From Parasulfuritortus cantonensis (lineage in GTDB: Bacteria > Pseudomonadota > Gammaproteobacteria > Burkholderiales > Thiobacillaceae), in the NCBI RefSeq assembly GCF_004337445.1, contig NZ_SJZB01000027.1, positions 1-64,000 on the forward strand: a stretch of 64,000 bases of DNA, written 5' to 3'. Under the pieces are notes generated by a model, which was given only the letters and a program-made list of their open reading frames with translations, ran no database searches and had not been told where the DNA came from. Position 1 is the first letter of the stretch. Every line of letters starts with the position of its first letter. Positions 36,952-46,010 of this stretch are shown here, in pieces. The position numbers and the translations under genes were made by a program.

Positions 36952-37767
36952 TCAGCGCGCGCCGGCGGCCGGCGCCTCGGACTGGTCTGCCGGCTTGTGC
37001 GAGGCGTGGAAGGCGACCATGCCGCCCCAGATGCTCTTCTTGCAGCGGATGTCGGTGAAGCCGACCAGGCGGAACACCTCGGATAATTCCTCCGCCGTGT
37101 AGAAGTTCGCGATCGCGTGCTTGAAATAGTCGCGGCACTGCCTGGAGGTGGCGGTGGAGCGGAAGATCACCGCCGTCCAGGCCACCGAGAAGTGCAGGAA
37201 CATCAGGTAGAACCGTTCGACCAGGCGGGACTTCGGCTTCAGCATGTCGCAGTGGTAGAACGTGCCGCCCGGCTTGAGGACCCGGCGGATCTCGGGCAGG
37301 ACCTTGTCCAGTTGCAGGTGGCGCGAAGCCGCCTGCAGCGTGACGGCGTCGAAGCTGGCGTCCGGGAACGGCAGCGCGTGCACGTCGTCGACCACGCTGT
37401 CGATATGCACGCCGTAGCTGCGCGCCCTGCGCTGGCCTTCCTCCTGCATCTCCCGGCTGCGGTCGATGGCGGTCACGGCCAGGTCCGGGCGCCGGCGCAA
37501 CAGCCGGATGCCGATGTCGTTGGTCCCGGCACAGACGTCCAGCACCTTGGCGCCGGCCGGCAAGTCCATGGTACCCAGGAACTGCCACACCCAGACTTCC
37601 CAGAGGCCGAAACTCGCCACCACGTTGCCCACCCGGTAATACCGGGGCACGTCCTTGAACACGTCGGGGATCAAGGCCTCCCAGGTATGCGAAAACAGGG
37701 AACGCCGCCGGTGCTCCCGTTGCTCGAAGCCAGCCGCAGTCATCGCCGTGGATTCAGTCATGCTCAT
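36952..37767 (-). CDS. Class I SAM methyltransferase, UbiE/MenG-like
   Basis: The 271-residue product shows a class I methyltransferase: [16 protein letters not shown] (motif I), AIDRSREM (motif II), [18 protein letters not shown] (motif III/IV) and [18 protein letters not shown] (motif V). The pattern is that of UbiE/MenG quinone methyltransferases, with N-terminal [39 protein letters not shown] differing from canonical UbiE. It may be a paralogue acting on a quinone or a different lipid. I favour ATG 37767, preceded by AAGGAG; a GTG at 37779 overlaps that site. It is monocistronic and convergent with metR. Confidence 0.78.
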   Translation of the reverse strand: MSMTESTAMTAAGFEQREHRRRSLFSHTWEALIPDVFKDVPRYYRVGNVVASFGLWEVWVWQFLGTMDLPAGAKVLDVCAGTNDIGIRLLRRRPDLAVTAIDRSREMQEEGQRRARSYGVHIDSVVDDVHALPFPDASFDAVTLQAASRHLQLDKVLPEIRRVLKPGGTFYHCDMLKPKSRLVERFYLMFLHFSVAWTAVIFRSTATSRQCRDYFKHAIANFYTAEELSEVFRLVGFTDIRCKKSIWGGMVAFHASHKPADQSEAPAAGAR

Positions 37768-38139
37768 CGTTCGCGCCACTCCTTATCGTACTGCCCGCCA
37801 GGGGCTGAAAAACGGCTGGGAGGGGTAAAGGCATGGCCGGCCCGACACCGTCTGCGACGGCAACGACGCGCCCCTGTCCGCCGGTTTCCCGGAGACCCCG
37901 CCCAAGCTGATTAATGATGACCATGGAGGCCGGTGGTCCGGCATCGCGGACACCGCCCCCGGCGCCGCTGCCACCGGAATTCGCCGGCACCGGCCGACGC
38001 CGGATTGCCGTCCTGCCGGCCTTCCGGCCGATCGGCAACCCCATGGTTGGTCCGCACTGTAACGAGCCCGACAAACGACCGTCAACCCTTGCCGGTCCGG
38101 CGGCCGCGCCGGCAACGCCCGGCAGGTGGTTGCCGGCGC
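37768..38139. other. Intergenic stretch without recognised gene
   Basis: About 370 bp separate the methyltransferase start from the hdrB terminator. Base usage gives no convincing coding frame on either strand and I see no tRNA or riboswitch pattern. It should hold the methyltransferase promoter, but no -35/-10 pair stands out. Confidence 0.5.
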
Positions 38140-38170
38140 AAAAAAAAACGGGGGCCGAGGCCCCCGTTTC
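38140..38170 (-). terminator. Rho-independent terminator of the qmo-hdr operon
   Basis: On the minus strand an AACGGGGGC / GCCCCCGTT stem with a four-base CTCG loop is followed directly by nine T residues. It lies 20 bp beyond the hdrB stop, so it should end the qmoA-qmoB-hdrC-hdrB transcript. Confidence 0.92.
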
Positions 38171-38189
38171 GCAGTCGGCGTCGCCGCGC

Positions 38190-39086
38190 CTACTTGCCGG
38201 CGAACTCCTCCAGCCTGCGCGCCCGGATCACCTGGCCGTTGAGGCCGGCATCCTTGGCGGAGCCGCCGTAGGCCAGCACCATCAGCTGCGAGTAGTAGAG
38301 CACCGGCAGTTGGAACTTGGTGCCGTACTTCTTGTTGATCTGGCCCTGGTAGACCTCGGTGTTGGCCTGGCAAAGCGGGCACGGAGTGACCAGCATCTCG
38401 GCGCCGGAGTCGTAGGCGGCCTCGATGATGTCCTTGATCTGGGCCTGCGCCTTGTCCGGCTCCGAGAACGCCAGGGCGCCGCCGCAGCAGGTCACCTTCT
38501 GGTCGAACTTGGTCGCCTGGGCGCCCACGCTCTCGATCAGCTTGTCCAGGTACATCGGATTCTCGAACGACTCGCCCTGGATGCCGAACGGCCGGTTGGT
38601 CTGGCAGCCGACGTAACCGGCGATCTTCATGCCTTCGAGCGGCTTCTTGACGTGGCTGGCCAGCTCGGCATAGCCCAGGTCCTCGATCAGGACTTCCACC
38701 ATGTGGCGGACTTCGGGAATCACCTTGAGGTTCAGACCGGCTTCCTTGAGCGCCTTGTTGGTGTCGTCCATGAGCGTGTTGTTGTGCTCCAGGCGCTCCT
38801 TGGATTCCCGCGAGCCGAGCCAGCAGGCGGCGCAGGTGGCGACGATGTCCTGGCCGGGCAGGTGCTGCTCGGACAGGGCGAAGTTGCGGGCGTTCATCGC
38901 CAGGCGCGGCAGTTCGCCGGCCTCGGCATAGCTGATGGAGGCGCCGCAGCAGTTCCAGTCCGGAATCTCGGTCATCTTGATGTCCAGGGTCTTGCACATC
39001 GAGTCGACCGAAACCAGGTAGTTGGACGCCGAGGCGCCCTTCTGGGACGAGCAGCCGGGGTAGAACGCGTATTCTTTCTTAGCCAT
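38190..39086 (-). CDS. hdrB: HdrB-like subunit of the Qmo complex
   Basis: This 298-residue protein resembles heterodisulfide reductase subunit B, which carries two unusual cysteine-rich (CCG) domains binding non-cubane [4Fe-4S] clusters. The domains are visible as FYPGC...WNCCGAS...TCAAC and GYVGC...VTCCGGALAF...TPCPLC. In Thiobacillus-type sulfur oxidisers HdrCB replaces the membrane QmoC and joins QmoAB to pass electrons between APS reductase and the quinone pool. No membrane segment is seen here. ATG 39086 follows AAGGAG at nine bases. It is the last gene before the terminator, 13 bp after hdrC. Confidence 0.9.
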   Translation of the reverse strand: MAKKEYAFYPGCSSQKGASASNYLVSVDSMCKTLDIKMTEIPDWNCCGASISYAEAGELPRLAMNARNFALSEQHLPGQDIVATCAACWLGSRESKERLEHNNTLMDDTNKALKEAGLNLKVIPEVRHMVEVLIEDLGYAELASHVKKPLEGMKIAGYVGCQTNRPFGIQGESFENPMYLDKLIESVGAQATKFDQKVTCCGGALAFSEPDKAQAQIKDIIEAAYDSGAEMLVTPCPLCQANTEVYQGQINKKYGTKFQLPVLYYSQLMVLAYGGSAKDAGLNGQVIRARRLEEFAGK

Positions 39087-39099
39087 CTCTAATTGCTCC

Positions 39100-39732
39100 T
39101 TAGGCCGCACGGCCCTTGCGCTGGTTTTCCAGTTCCTTGGCCTTGGCCAGCATGGCGTGGATGCCCTTGATGTCCTTGCACTTGTGGCCCCCGCCGATGG
39201 CTTCCATGACGTTCAGGCGCCCGGCCTTGACCAGCCCCAGGGCGACGTCCTGCATGGCCATGGCCTTCTTGATGCCGTCCATGATGCCGTCCTTGAAGTA
39301 CAGGCTCTGGGTGAGCTGGACCTCGTTGACCCGGCCGGTCTTGGTGGCGTTGTTCCAGAAGGTCTGCGACAGGTGCAGGGTGGGCTGGTTCTTGGGCGCC
39401 CGGCCGATCCGGTAGGCATACTCGGCGATGCCGTGCATGATGTGGGTGATCGGCACCTTGCGCGGGCAGCGCACGTAGCAGTTGTAGCAGGACACGCACA
39501 TCCACATGGACTGGGAGTCGAGCACCTCATCGCGCTTGCCGGCCCGGATCATCATGAAGAGCTCTTGCGGCGGGTGCTCCCAGCCCGGGTGGAAGTTGGT
39601 CGGGCAGGAACCGGAGCAGACGCCGCACTGCATGCACATCTTCACCCATTCGCCCATCTCGGCCTGTTCCTCGATCTCCTTGAGGAAGTTGTTCTTGTAC
39701 TTGGCCGACATTTGCTGGTTCATATCGCTCAT
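39100..39732 (-). CDS. hdrC: HdrC-like iron-sulfur subunit of the Qmo complex
   Basis: The 210-residue product carries two classical [4Fe-4S] motifs: CMQCGVCSGSCP near residue 33 and CVSCYNCYVRCP near 80, followed by the helical HdrC tail. It should relay electrons between the flavoprotein subunits QmoA/QmoB and HdrB. Compared with membrane-bound QmoC it lacks the cytochrome b-like part, as in QmoAB-HdrCB systems of Thiobacillus. It lies 10 bp after qmoB. Confidence 0.92.
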   Translation of the reverse strand: MSDMNQQMSAKYKNNFLKEIEEQAEMGEWVKMCMQCGVCSGSCPTNFHPGWEHPPQELFMMIRAGKRDEVLDSQSMWMCVSCYNCYVRCPRKVPITHIMHGIAEYAYRIGRAPKNQPTLHLSQTFWNNATKTGRVNEVQLTQSLYFKDGIMDGIKKAMAMQDVALGLVKAGRLNVMEAIGGGHKCKDIKGIHAMLAKAKELENQRKGRAA

Positions 39733-39742
39733 CGCTATCTCC

Positions 39743-41992
39743 TCACAGGCCCTTGAACGGCGACATGCCCATTTCCTGGATCTTGGCCGCGTACTCGTTG
39801 ATCTTCTTCGGCAGCGTATCCACGTCGGTGATGGCGACTTCCAGGTCCATCAGGCGCTCGGTCTCCAGGTTCATGCCCTTCAGGGTGTCATACACCTTGG
39901 ACATGCGGTAGCGGCCCAGTTCCGAACCCTTGACGAAGTGGCACTGGTACTGGTCGCCGTGCTTGCAGCCCATCAGCATGACGCCGTCGAAGCCGGAGTT
40001 CAGCGCGTCGGTGATCCAGATGGTGTTGACGGAGCCCAGGCAGCGCACCGGGATGACGCGCATGAACGGGTCGTACTCGTTGCGGTTCATGCCGGCCATG
40101 TCGAGGGCCGGGTAGGCGTCGTTCTCGCAGGCCAGGATCAGCACGCGCGGCTTCTCGGAGAACTCGTCCGGAATGTCCACGGCCTTGATCTGGGCGCCGA
40201 CGGTGTTGACCGAGTAGTTCTCGAACGAAATCACGCGCACCGGGCAGGCGCCCATGCAGGTGCCGCAACGGCGGCAGCGCGACTCGTTGAAGAGCGGGAA
40301 GCGCTTCTCGTCCTCGTCGATGGCGCCGAACGGGCATTCCACGGTACAGCGCTTGCACTGGGTGCAGCCTTCCAGGCGGGCGGTCGGGAACGACAGGTCG
40401 CCGGCGCGCGGGTGGGCGGCCTTGCCGAGGCCGGCGTTCTCCATTGCCTGGATCGCCTTCATGGCGGCGCCGGTGGCGTCTTCGGTGGCCTGGGCGATGT
40501 CCATCGGCCGGCGCGTCGGGCCTGCAGCGTAGATGGCGGTACGGCGGGTCTCGTACGGGAAGCAGATGAAGTGGCTGTCGTTGAAGCCGTGCTTGAACTG
40601 CGGCATGTCCGGGCCCTGGCGGTAGTCCAGGTTGAGCACCGAGGTGGACATCATCTGGATGACCTGTTCCTTGGCGACCGCGGCCTTCTCGTCGCTGCCT
40701 TCGGCGACACGGTTGGCCTCGGACAGGGCGTCGAGGTCGGGACCGGTGGTCGGCACCATGCCGGTGGCCAGGACCACCAGGTCGGCGTCGGCGGAGGTGT
40801 CCTCGTTCAGGATCAGGTCCTTGAACTGCACCTTGCAGCCGTCCCCGCTGGTGCTGACGCCGGAGACCACGCCCTTGGAGAAGATCACGCCCTTGTTCTG
40901 GGCGGCGCGGTAGAAGTCCTCGTTGTTGCCGGGCATGCGCAGGTCGGTGTAGAGCACGACCGTGTCGACATCCGGGTTGGCGTCCTTGAAGTACATGGCC
41001 TGCTTGACGCTGGTGGCGCAGCAGTGGCCCGAGCAGTAGGACAGGTGCTCGCCGCTGGTGTCGCGCTGGCCGGCGCACTGGACGAACACCACGGACTTCA
41101 CTTCCTTGCCGTCGGCACGCTTGATCGGGCCGCCGTTGGCCGCCTTGGCCAGGGCCTCGAGGCCCAGCTGGTCGACCACGTTGGCCTGGCCGCCGCCCAG
41201 GTGGGACAGCTTGTTGACGTCGTAGGGGGTGAAGCCGGAGGCCTGGATGATGGCACCGACGTCCTCGGTGGAGACGGCGCCGGACTCGACGGCGATGTCG
41301 GCCTTGAAGCGGCCGGGGGCACCGGCGGTCTTGGCGACGACGGCGTTCAGGTAGACCTTGATGTTGGCATCCGCGTCGATCTGGGCGACCAGGTCGGCAA
41401 CGCCGTTGTCCATCGGGGCCTTGAACGGCTCGCGGTTCGGGATGCGCTTCCACAGCTTGGCGGCCATGCCGCCCAGGGCGCCGGTCTTCTCGACCAGGAC
41501 CACCTTGTAGCCGGCCTTGGAGGCCTCGACCGCCGCGGTCATGCCGGACATGCCGCCGCCGACCACCAGCAGGGTCTTGCTGGTACCGGTGTTCTGGTTG
41601 CCCTCGGGCACCTTCATGGCCTTGACCTCGGCGCAGGCCATGCGGACGTAGTCCTCGGCCATCTCCTGGGTGGTCTCGCGGGCCTCGTCGGTGTCGGGAC
41701 GGATCCAGATCACGCCTTCGCGCAGGTTGCCGCGGCTCATGGCGACGGTCGGGAAGTTGAAGGCCTCGGTCTTGGCGCGGCGCGAGCAGGCGCAGATGGC
41801 GACGTGGGTGACGGCCTCGTTGTCGATGTCGTTCTTGATCATCGCCACGCCGTCGGCGGAACAGAGGAAGGCGTGTTCGCGCACCAGGGCGATCTTGCCG
41901 TCCTTGGTGGCGGTCTTGACCAGGGCGGCGGCGTCCAGGCGGGTGCCCAGTTCGCAGCCGGTGCAGATGTAAGCAGCGTGTTTATCAGCCAT
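39743..41992 (-). CDS. qmoB: QmoB, HdrA-like flavoprotein with MvhD-type domain
   Basis: The 749-residue product fits QmoB. It starts YICTGCELGTRLDAAALVK, then an FAD-binding domain with LLVVGGGMSGMTAAVEASKAGYKVVLVEK and the Cys-rich AGQRDTSGEHLSYCSGHCC. A two-[4Fe-4S] ferredoxin domain follows (CTQCKRCTVECPFGA and CRRCGTCMGACPV), then a C-terminal MvhD-like domain (LILACENDAYPAL, IPVRCLGSVNT, LMGCKHGDQYQC). In the sulfur-oxidising direction it could bifurcate or confurcate electrons together with QmoA. It is 3 bp from qmoA and 10 bp from hdrC. Aps reductase genes (aprBA), the usual partner, are not in the window. Confidence 0.93.
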   Translation of the reverse strand: MADKHAAYICTGCELGTRLDAAALVKTATKDGKIALVREHAFLCSADGVAMIKNDIDNEAVTHVAICACSRRAKTEAFNFPTVAMSRGNLREGVIWIRPDTDEARETTQEMAEDYVRMACAEVKAMKVPEGNQNTGTSKTLLVVGGGMSGMTAAVEASKAGYKVVLVEKTGALGGMAAKLWKRIPNREPFKAPMDNGVADLVAQIDADANIKVYLNAVVAKTAGAPGRFKADIAVESGAVSTEDVGAIIQASGFTPYDVNKLSHLGGGQANVVDQLGLEALAKAANGGPIKRADGKEVKSVVFVQCAGQRDTSGEHLSYCSGHCCATSVKQAMYFKDANPDVDTVVLYTDLRMPGNNEDFYRAAQNKGVIFSKGVVSGVSTSGDGCKVQFKDLILNEDTSADADLVVLATGMVPTTGPDLDALSEANRVAEGSDEKAAVAKEQVIQMMSTSVLNLDYRQGPDMPQFKHGFNDSHFICFPYETRRTAIYAAGPTRRPMDIAQATEDATGAAMKAIQAMENAGLGKAAHPRAGDLSFPTARLEGCTQCKRCTVECPFGAIDEDEKRFPLFNESRCRRCGTCMGACPVRVISFENYSVNTVGAQIKAVDIPDEFSEKPRVLILACENDAYPALDMAGMNRNEYDPFMRVIPVRCLGSVNTIWITDALNSGFDGVMLMGCKHGDQYQCHFVKGSELGRYRMSKVYDTLKGMNLETERLMDLEVAITDVDTLPKKINEYAAKIQEMGMSPFKGL

Positions 41993-41995
41993 TTC

Positions 41996-43279
41996 TTAAG
42001 CCTCCGCACGAGCGACTTGGTTGACCACCTGGATGGCGCGCAGGGCCGCCGCGGTGGCACTTTGCACCGCGCGGTTCACGTCCAGTGCGTTGGTGGCGCA
42101 GCCGGCGCCGAAGATGCCGGCATTGCTCGGGTCGGCCATGACGAAGCCGGAGGAATCGCCCATCACCTCGGCGGGGATGGCGACGTTCTTCACCGAGGGC
42201 TCCATGCCCACGGCCAGCACGACCAGGTCATGCGGCTCGGAGTAGCGCACGTAGCCTTCCGTGTTGACGCCCCACAGGCGCGGGTCGCCGTTCGTGTCCT
42301 CGGAGATGCGGGCCACCTTGGACTTGACGAAGGAGACGTTCGGGTTGGCCTTCACTTCCTGGTAGAAGTCCTCGAAGCGGTCGATGGCGCGGATGTCGAT
42401 GTAGTAGACGGTCGACTTGCCCTCGTCGCCGTAGGCTTCCTGCACATACCGCGTTTGCTTCAGCGAGGCCATGCAGCAGAAGCGCGAGCAGTGGCGCAGG
42501 TGGTTCTCGTCGCGCGAGCCGGCGCACTGGATGAAGGCCACGTTCTTGGCCTCCTTGCCGTCGCTCGGACGGACGATCTTGCCGCCGGTGGGGCCGTGCG
42601 GGTCGGCCAGGCGCTCGAATTCGACGTTGGTGATGACGTTCTTGAATTCGCCGTAGCGGTAGGGGGTGATCTTGGCGGCGTCGTAGGGCTGCCAGCCGGT
42701 GGCCCAGACGATGGCGCCGGCGTTCAGGGTGACGACCTCTTCCTTCATGTCGAGGTCGACCGCGCCGTACTTGCAGGCGGCCTTGATGGCCTCGCCCTCG
42801 GCGGTGCCAACCACGGAGCCGTCGATCACGTAGCGCTGGGGATAGGCCATGTTGGCCGGCAGATAGGCGGCCTTGACCTTGCCCAGGTTGTAGTTGAAGG
42901 CGTCGGCGACCTCGCTGGTGGCGGCCTTGTTGCACTCGCCGCAGGCGGTGCAGCTCTCATTGACGTAGCGCGGGGCCAGCTTCACGGTGACGCTGTAGTT
43001 GCCCTTGTCGCCGGTGATGCCGGTGACCTCGGCCATGGTCAGGACCTGGATGCGCGGGTTGGCCTTGAGGCGGCGCAGGTTGATTTCCAGGCCACAGCTG
43101 GGATGGCACATCTTGGGGAAATAGCGGTACAGCTGCACGGTGCGGCCCCCGAGGTAGGGGTTCTTTTCCACCAGCACGACCTGCTTTCCGGTTTCCGCGG
43201 CCTCGAGTGCCGCGGTCATGCCGGCGATGCCGCCGCCCACGACCAGAATGGTCTGGTTGGTCGCCACAACAGACGTCAT
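41996..43279 (-). CDS. qmoA: QmoA, HdrA-like flavoprotein
   Basis: The 427-residue product is an HdrA-type FAD protein typical of QmoA: ILVVGGGIAGMTAALEAAETGKQVVLVEKNPYLGGRTVQL at the N terminus, HPSCGLEINLRRLK, CTACGECNKA, and the cysteine cluster FIQCAGSRDENHLRHCSRFCC near residue 265. It lacks the extra ferredoxin domain of QmoB. The start is at ATG 43279, after GGAGGCGACAC; upstream codons in frame have no ribosome site. It is the first gene of the operon. I could not identify a convincing promoter in the 348 bp before it. Confidence 0.93.
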   Translation of the reverse strand: MTSVVATNQTILVVGGGIAGMTAALEAAETGKQVVLVEKNPYLGGRTVQLYRYFPKMCHPSCGLEINLRRLKANPRIQVLTMAEVTGITGDKGNYSVTVKLAPRYVNESCTACGECNKAATSEVADAFNYNLGKVKAAYLPANMAYPQRYVIDGSVVGTAEGEAIKAACKYGAVDLDMKEEVVTLNAGAIVWATGWQPYDAAKITPYRYGEFKNVITNVEFERLADPHGPTGGKIVRPSDGKEAKNVAFIQCAGSRDENHLRHCSRFCCMASLKQTRYVQEAYGDEGKSTVYYIDIRAIDRFEDFYQEVKANPNVSFVKSKVARISEDTNGDPRLWGVNTEGYVRYSEPHDLVVLAVGMEPSVKNVAIPAEVMGDSSGFVMADPSNAGIFGAGCATNALDVNRAVQSATAAALRAIQVVNQVARAEA

Positions 43280-43627
43280 GTGTCGCCTCCAAAAGATACA
43301 AGACAAAAGAATCGGCACGTGGCCAAGGACCGGCCACGCGAAATGGGCTGAATGTTACCCGAGATACCCGGCCAGCGGACCACAAGCGCAATCGAAACTT
43401 CTTATGCACGAATAGACTCGCTAAATCGGACATTCGGCTAAGGATATGAATAGAAAGAAGAATCCAGGAGGCGCCCGGCACGCGGCCGGACGCGGCCGGC
43501 GGCCACCGGACGACGCCCGCGGGCCGCCGCGATTTACATGCTTTTACCCCAAGCCGCGGCGCCGAAACACGTCGCGCGCGAGCCTCCCCCTAGAATCGTC
43601 GGACCCCCTCATCCAGGAGCCTACGCC
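43280..43627. other. Intergenic region between qmoA and a lipoprotein gene
   Basis: This divergent 348-bp spacer is clearly more A/T-rich than the flanking genes between about 43290 and 43465, as expected for promoters. No -35/-10 pair with good spacing or dyad operator could be fixed by eye, and no gene or structured RNA is recognised. Confidence 0.45.
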
Positions 43628-44203
43628 ATGGCACACCGTCTCCTCGCCACCCTCCTGCCGGCCGCCATTTTGCTGGCCGGCTGCTGTGCCGGTCCGGGCG
43701 GCCGCGGCGGCCCGCCCGGCGGCGCTCCGATGACCGACTCCGGCGACGGCAGCCGGCGTTCGGTGAGCGTGCGCGGCGGCGCCGGCTACGTCCTCGAGCA
43801 GACCGAGCGGCAGCTCGCCGAGACGGCCGCCGCCCTGCACCTGACGGCGCGCCAGCAACTGCTCTGGGAGACCTACCAGGTCCGGGTCGGGCGCCTGGTG
43901 GCCGACCAGACGCGGGTCGACCTGAACGCACCGATCCGGCGCGGCGCCCCGGCCGAGATCGACGCCAAGGTGGACACGGTGCGCAACCGCCTGGCCGCCA
44001 TGGAGGACATCGCCGAGTCGGCGCGGGCGCTCTACGCGACCCTCGACGACGACCAGAAGGCCGTCGCCGACCAACGCCTGGCCGGCACGGTGCCGGCCCT
44101 GTACTCGGGTCTGGTTGGCAGCTTCGAGGCCGGCGACCGGCCGGAACGCCCGGAGCGGGGTGCCCCGGGCGGCCCCGGCGGCATGCCGCCGAGTCGCTGG
44201 TGA
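43628..44203 (+). CDS. Small lipoprotein with LTxxQ-like motif
   Basis: ATG 43628 follows AGGAG at eight bases and encodes 191 residues with a lipoprotein signal (LLPAAILLAGCCAGP, lipobox Cys near residue 20). After a Gly/Pro-rich linker there is a helical region with LHLTARQQLLWETYQ and AMEDIAESARALYATLDDDQKAVADQ, which resembles the LTxxQ repeats of Spy/CpxP periplasmic chaperone-like proteins. The end is Gly/Pro/Arg-rich and disordered. A role in envelope stress or metal response is possible but unproved. It is convergent with the phosphoesterase, four bases apart. Confidence 0.72.
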   Translation: MAHRLLATLLPAAILLAGCCAGPGGRGGPPGGAPMTDSGDGSRRSVSVRGGAGYVLEQTERQLAETAAALHLTARQQLLWETYQVRVGRLVADQTRVDLNAPIRRGAPAEIDAKVDTVRNRLAAMEDIAESARALYATLDDDQKAVADQRLAGTVPALYSGLVGSFEAGDRPERPERGAPGGPGGMPPSRW

Positions 44204-44207
44204 CGGC

Positions 44208-44765
44208 TCAGACGTGCACGCTGGCCGGCCTGACGTTGCAGGCCTCGCCCGGCTCGGCCGGCACGTCGTAGATATCGAAGCGGAGGTTGTCGAGGTCGGC
44301 CAGGATATAGGTCGGCGACTTGCCGACCCCGCCGACGGTCCCCGGATTGACCAGCCAGGTGGTGCCGCCCTTGACGTTGGCGACCGGCCGGGTGCTGACC
44401 CGGTGGTCGTGGCCGCAGCAGACGATGTCGTAATCGCCGGTCAGGGCCATGCCCTCGGCATAGTGCGGGTAATGGACCATGAACAGGGTGCGGCCGCCCA
44501 GGTGCAGGACGGCGTCCTGGCCGTGGTAGCGCACCACGCTGTCGGGCTCGTGGGCAAGCTGGTGCATGACGTGCATGTCGCCCATGTTGTTGCCGTGGAT
44601 GGCATGCACGGGCAGGCCGAAGCGCTTGAGCACCCTGAGGGTGGTCGGGGCGACGATGTCGCCGCAATGGAGGATCGCCTCGACCCCGCGACCGACCGCG
44701 TCCTGCACGGCGTGCTCGAGCAGCCGGCGGTTGTCGTGGGAATCGGAGACGATGCAGAGCTTCAT
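44208..44765 (-). CDS. YfcE/MJ0936-type metallophosphoesterase
   Basis: The 185-residue cytoplasmic protein is a small calcineurin-like phosphodiesterase. The metal-binding blocks are in order: IVSDSHDN, LHCGDIV, IHGNNMG, FMVHYPH and CCGHDHR, followed by NPGTVGG. Such enzymes hydrolyse phosphodiesters in vitro; the natural substrate is uncertain. The frame opens further upstream in the ppa gene, but ATG 44765 starts with the beta strand MKLCIVSDSHD, as in all family members. It lies 37 bp after ppa on the same strand. Confidence 0.9.
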   Translation of the reverse strand: MKLCIVSDSHDNRRLLEHAVQDAVGRGVEAILHCGDIVAPTTLRVLKRFGLPVHAIHGNNMGDMHVMHQLAHEPDSVVRYHGQDAVLHLGGRTLFMVHYPHYAEGMALTGDYDIVCCGHDHRVSTRPVANVKGGTTWLVNPGTVGGVGKSPTYILADLDNLRFDIYDVPAEPGEACNVRPASVHV

Positions 44766-44802
44766 GGTCGGGGCGGACGGCCGCGGCCGCCCGCTCGAAA
44801 GG

Positions 44803-45351
44803 TCAGAACTTGGGCTTCTCGGCGGCGCTTTCGTACATCGCCAGGCTGGATATGATTTCCTGCTTGGCCGCCTCGGCGCCTTCCCAGCCGCCGACCCGAA
44901 CCCACTTGCCTTCTTCGAGGTCCTTGTAGTGTTCGAAGAAGTGGGCGACCCGGTCCAGGAATTCCTCGGACAGGTCATCGGGACCCGCCACCTTGGCCCA
45001 GCGCTTGGACAGCTTGTTCACCGGCACGGCCAGGACCTTGGCGTCGTCGCCGGATTCGTCGGTCATGCGCAGCAGGGCGACCGGACGGCAGCGGATCACC
45101 GAACCGGAAATCAGGGGGATGGTGGTCAGGACCAGGACGTCGCAGGGGTCGCCGTCGTTGGACAGGGTGTGCGGGATGTAGCCGTAGTTGCACGGATAAT
45201 GCATCGCCGTGCTCATGAAGCGGTCCACGAACAGGGCACCGGTCTCGTGGTCCACCTCGTACTTGACCGGGTCGGAATGCGCGGGGATCTCGATGATGAC
45301 GTTGATCTCCTCCGGTACGTTGGCTCCCGGGCTGACACGGTCCAGATTCAT
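44803..45351 (-). CDS. ppa: Inorganic pyrophosphatase Ppa
   Basis: A family I soluble pyrophosphatase of 182 residues, hydrolysing PPi to phosphate in the cytoplasm. Conserved features: [57 protein letters not shown] with the metal-binding aspartates, and [31 protein letters not shown]. Length is standard. ATG 45351 gives the usual MNLDRVSPG start. It has its own promoter with TATAAT about 30 bp upstream. The metallophosphoesterase follows. Confidence 0.97.
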   Translation of the reverse strand: MNLDRVSPGANVPEEINVIIEIPAHSDPVKYEVDHETGALFVDRFMSTAMHYPCNYGYIPHTLSNDGDPCDVLVLTTIPLISGSVIRCRPVALLRMTDESGDDAKVLAVPVNKLSKRWAKVAGPDDLSEEFLDRVAHFFEHYKDLEEGKWVRVGGWEGAEAAKQEIISSLAMYESAAEKPKF

Positions 45352-45381
45352 GATGCTCTCCAGTGGGTTGCTAGGCGTCGC

Positions 45382-45387
45382 ATTATA
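45382..45387 (-). promoter_or_regulatory. Consensus -10 element of ppa promoter
   Basis: A perfect TATAAT on the minus strand lies 31 bp before the ppa ATG. TTGACC is nearby but only 11 bp away, so the -35 at normal spacing is weak (GCATTT region). Confidence 0.6.
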
Positions 45388-45617
45388 GCGACGGCACAGG
45401 TCAAAATGCTGACCTATCTGTCCGAATAGTCCAGCCGGCGCCACAATGCACCGCAGCCGGCGCAACTGACCTTGGCCGGGGACTCGATCGGGATGGGATA
45501 CCCGCGCCACCACCGCGAAGGACGGGGCAGGACACGGGAGTGGGGGGGTTCGCTGCCGCGACCCGGATGGGACGCGGCGGGTTCAGCGAGGTGCGTTGAA
45601 CGACCTGCCGGAACCGG

Positions 45618-45881
45618 TCAGGCCATGGCCTTGATGGCGGCGGACAGGCGGCTCTTCTGGCGGGCGGCCTTGTTCTTGTGCACGATCTTCTTGTCGGCGA
45701 TGCTGTCCATGGTCGACATGGAAATCTGCAAGGCGGCCTGGGCGGCGGACTTGTCGCCGGCCAGGATGGCCTTGCGCACCTTCTTCACGGCGGTGCGGTA
45801 CTCGGAACGCTGAGCCATGTTGCGCTCGCGTTGCACGTCGTTCTGGCGGGCGCGCTTGCGCGCCTGGACGGTGTTGGCCAT
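45618..45881 (-). CDS. rpsT: 30S ribosomal protein S20
   Basis: S20 binds 16S rRNA early in small-subunit assembly. The 87-residue basic protein starts [21 protein letters not shown] and contains [12 protein letters not shown] and [21 protein letters not shown], all typical. ATG 45881 is preceded by AGGAG at eight bases. It is divergent from murJ, an arrangement common in proteobacteria, and has its own promoter. Confidence 0.98.
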   Translation of the reverse strand: MANTVQARKRARQNDVQRERNMAQRSEYRTAVKKVRKAILAGDKSAAQAALQISMSTMDSIADKKIVHKNKAARQKSRLSAAIKAMA

Positions 45882-45924
45882 GTCGGCAACTCCTAAATAT
45901 TCGGGTTGAAGCGGAAAGCCGCGC

Positions 45925-45953
45925 ATGATACCCATCTCGCCCGGGCATGGCAA
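45925..45953 (-). promoter_or_regulatory. Sigma-70 promoter of rpsT
   Basis: On the minus strand TTGCCA (45948-45953) and TATCAT (45925-45930) are 17 bp apart. The predicted start, near 45918, leaves a leader of about 37 nt before rpsT. Confidence 0.7.
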
Positions 45954-46010
45954 GACCCGGTCAACTTGTTCTAACATGCCGGGCTGCCCGCCCCCTACGC
46001 CCTCGTCCAG

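Noticed and set aside
37754-38074. Small minus-strand frame upstream of the methyltransferase
   Set aside because: No ribosome site, poor codon pattern and no motif; treated as non-coding.
39506-43351. A 1281-codon open frame antisense to hdrC-qmoB-qmoA
   Set aside because: Composition is the low-complexity Gly/Ala/Val/Asp pattern of an antisense shadow in GC-rich DNA; the minus-strand genes have clear motifs.
43280-43627. Promoter and operator for qmoA
   Set aside because: Several A/T-rich hexamers occur but none form a pair with acceptable spacing, so none is called.
43446-43733. Small plus-strand frame before the lipoprotein gene
   Set aside because: Basic low-complexity sequence in the wrong frame relative to the lipoprotein signal peptide; the downstream ATG 43628 has a good ribosome site.
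45399-45617. Possible small zinc-ribbon protein on the minus strand (a CAGCGALW-like tail before ppa)
   Set aside because: The frame lacks any ATG, GTG or TTG start, and the leader region is better explained by the ppa promoter.
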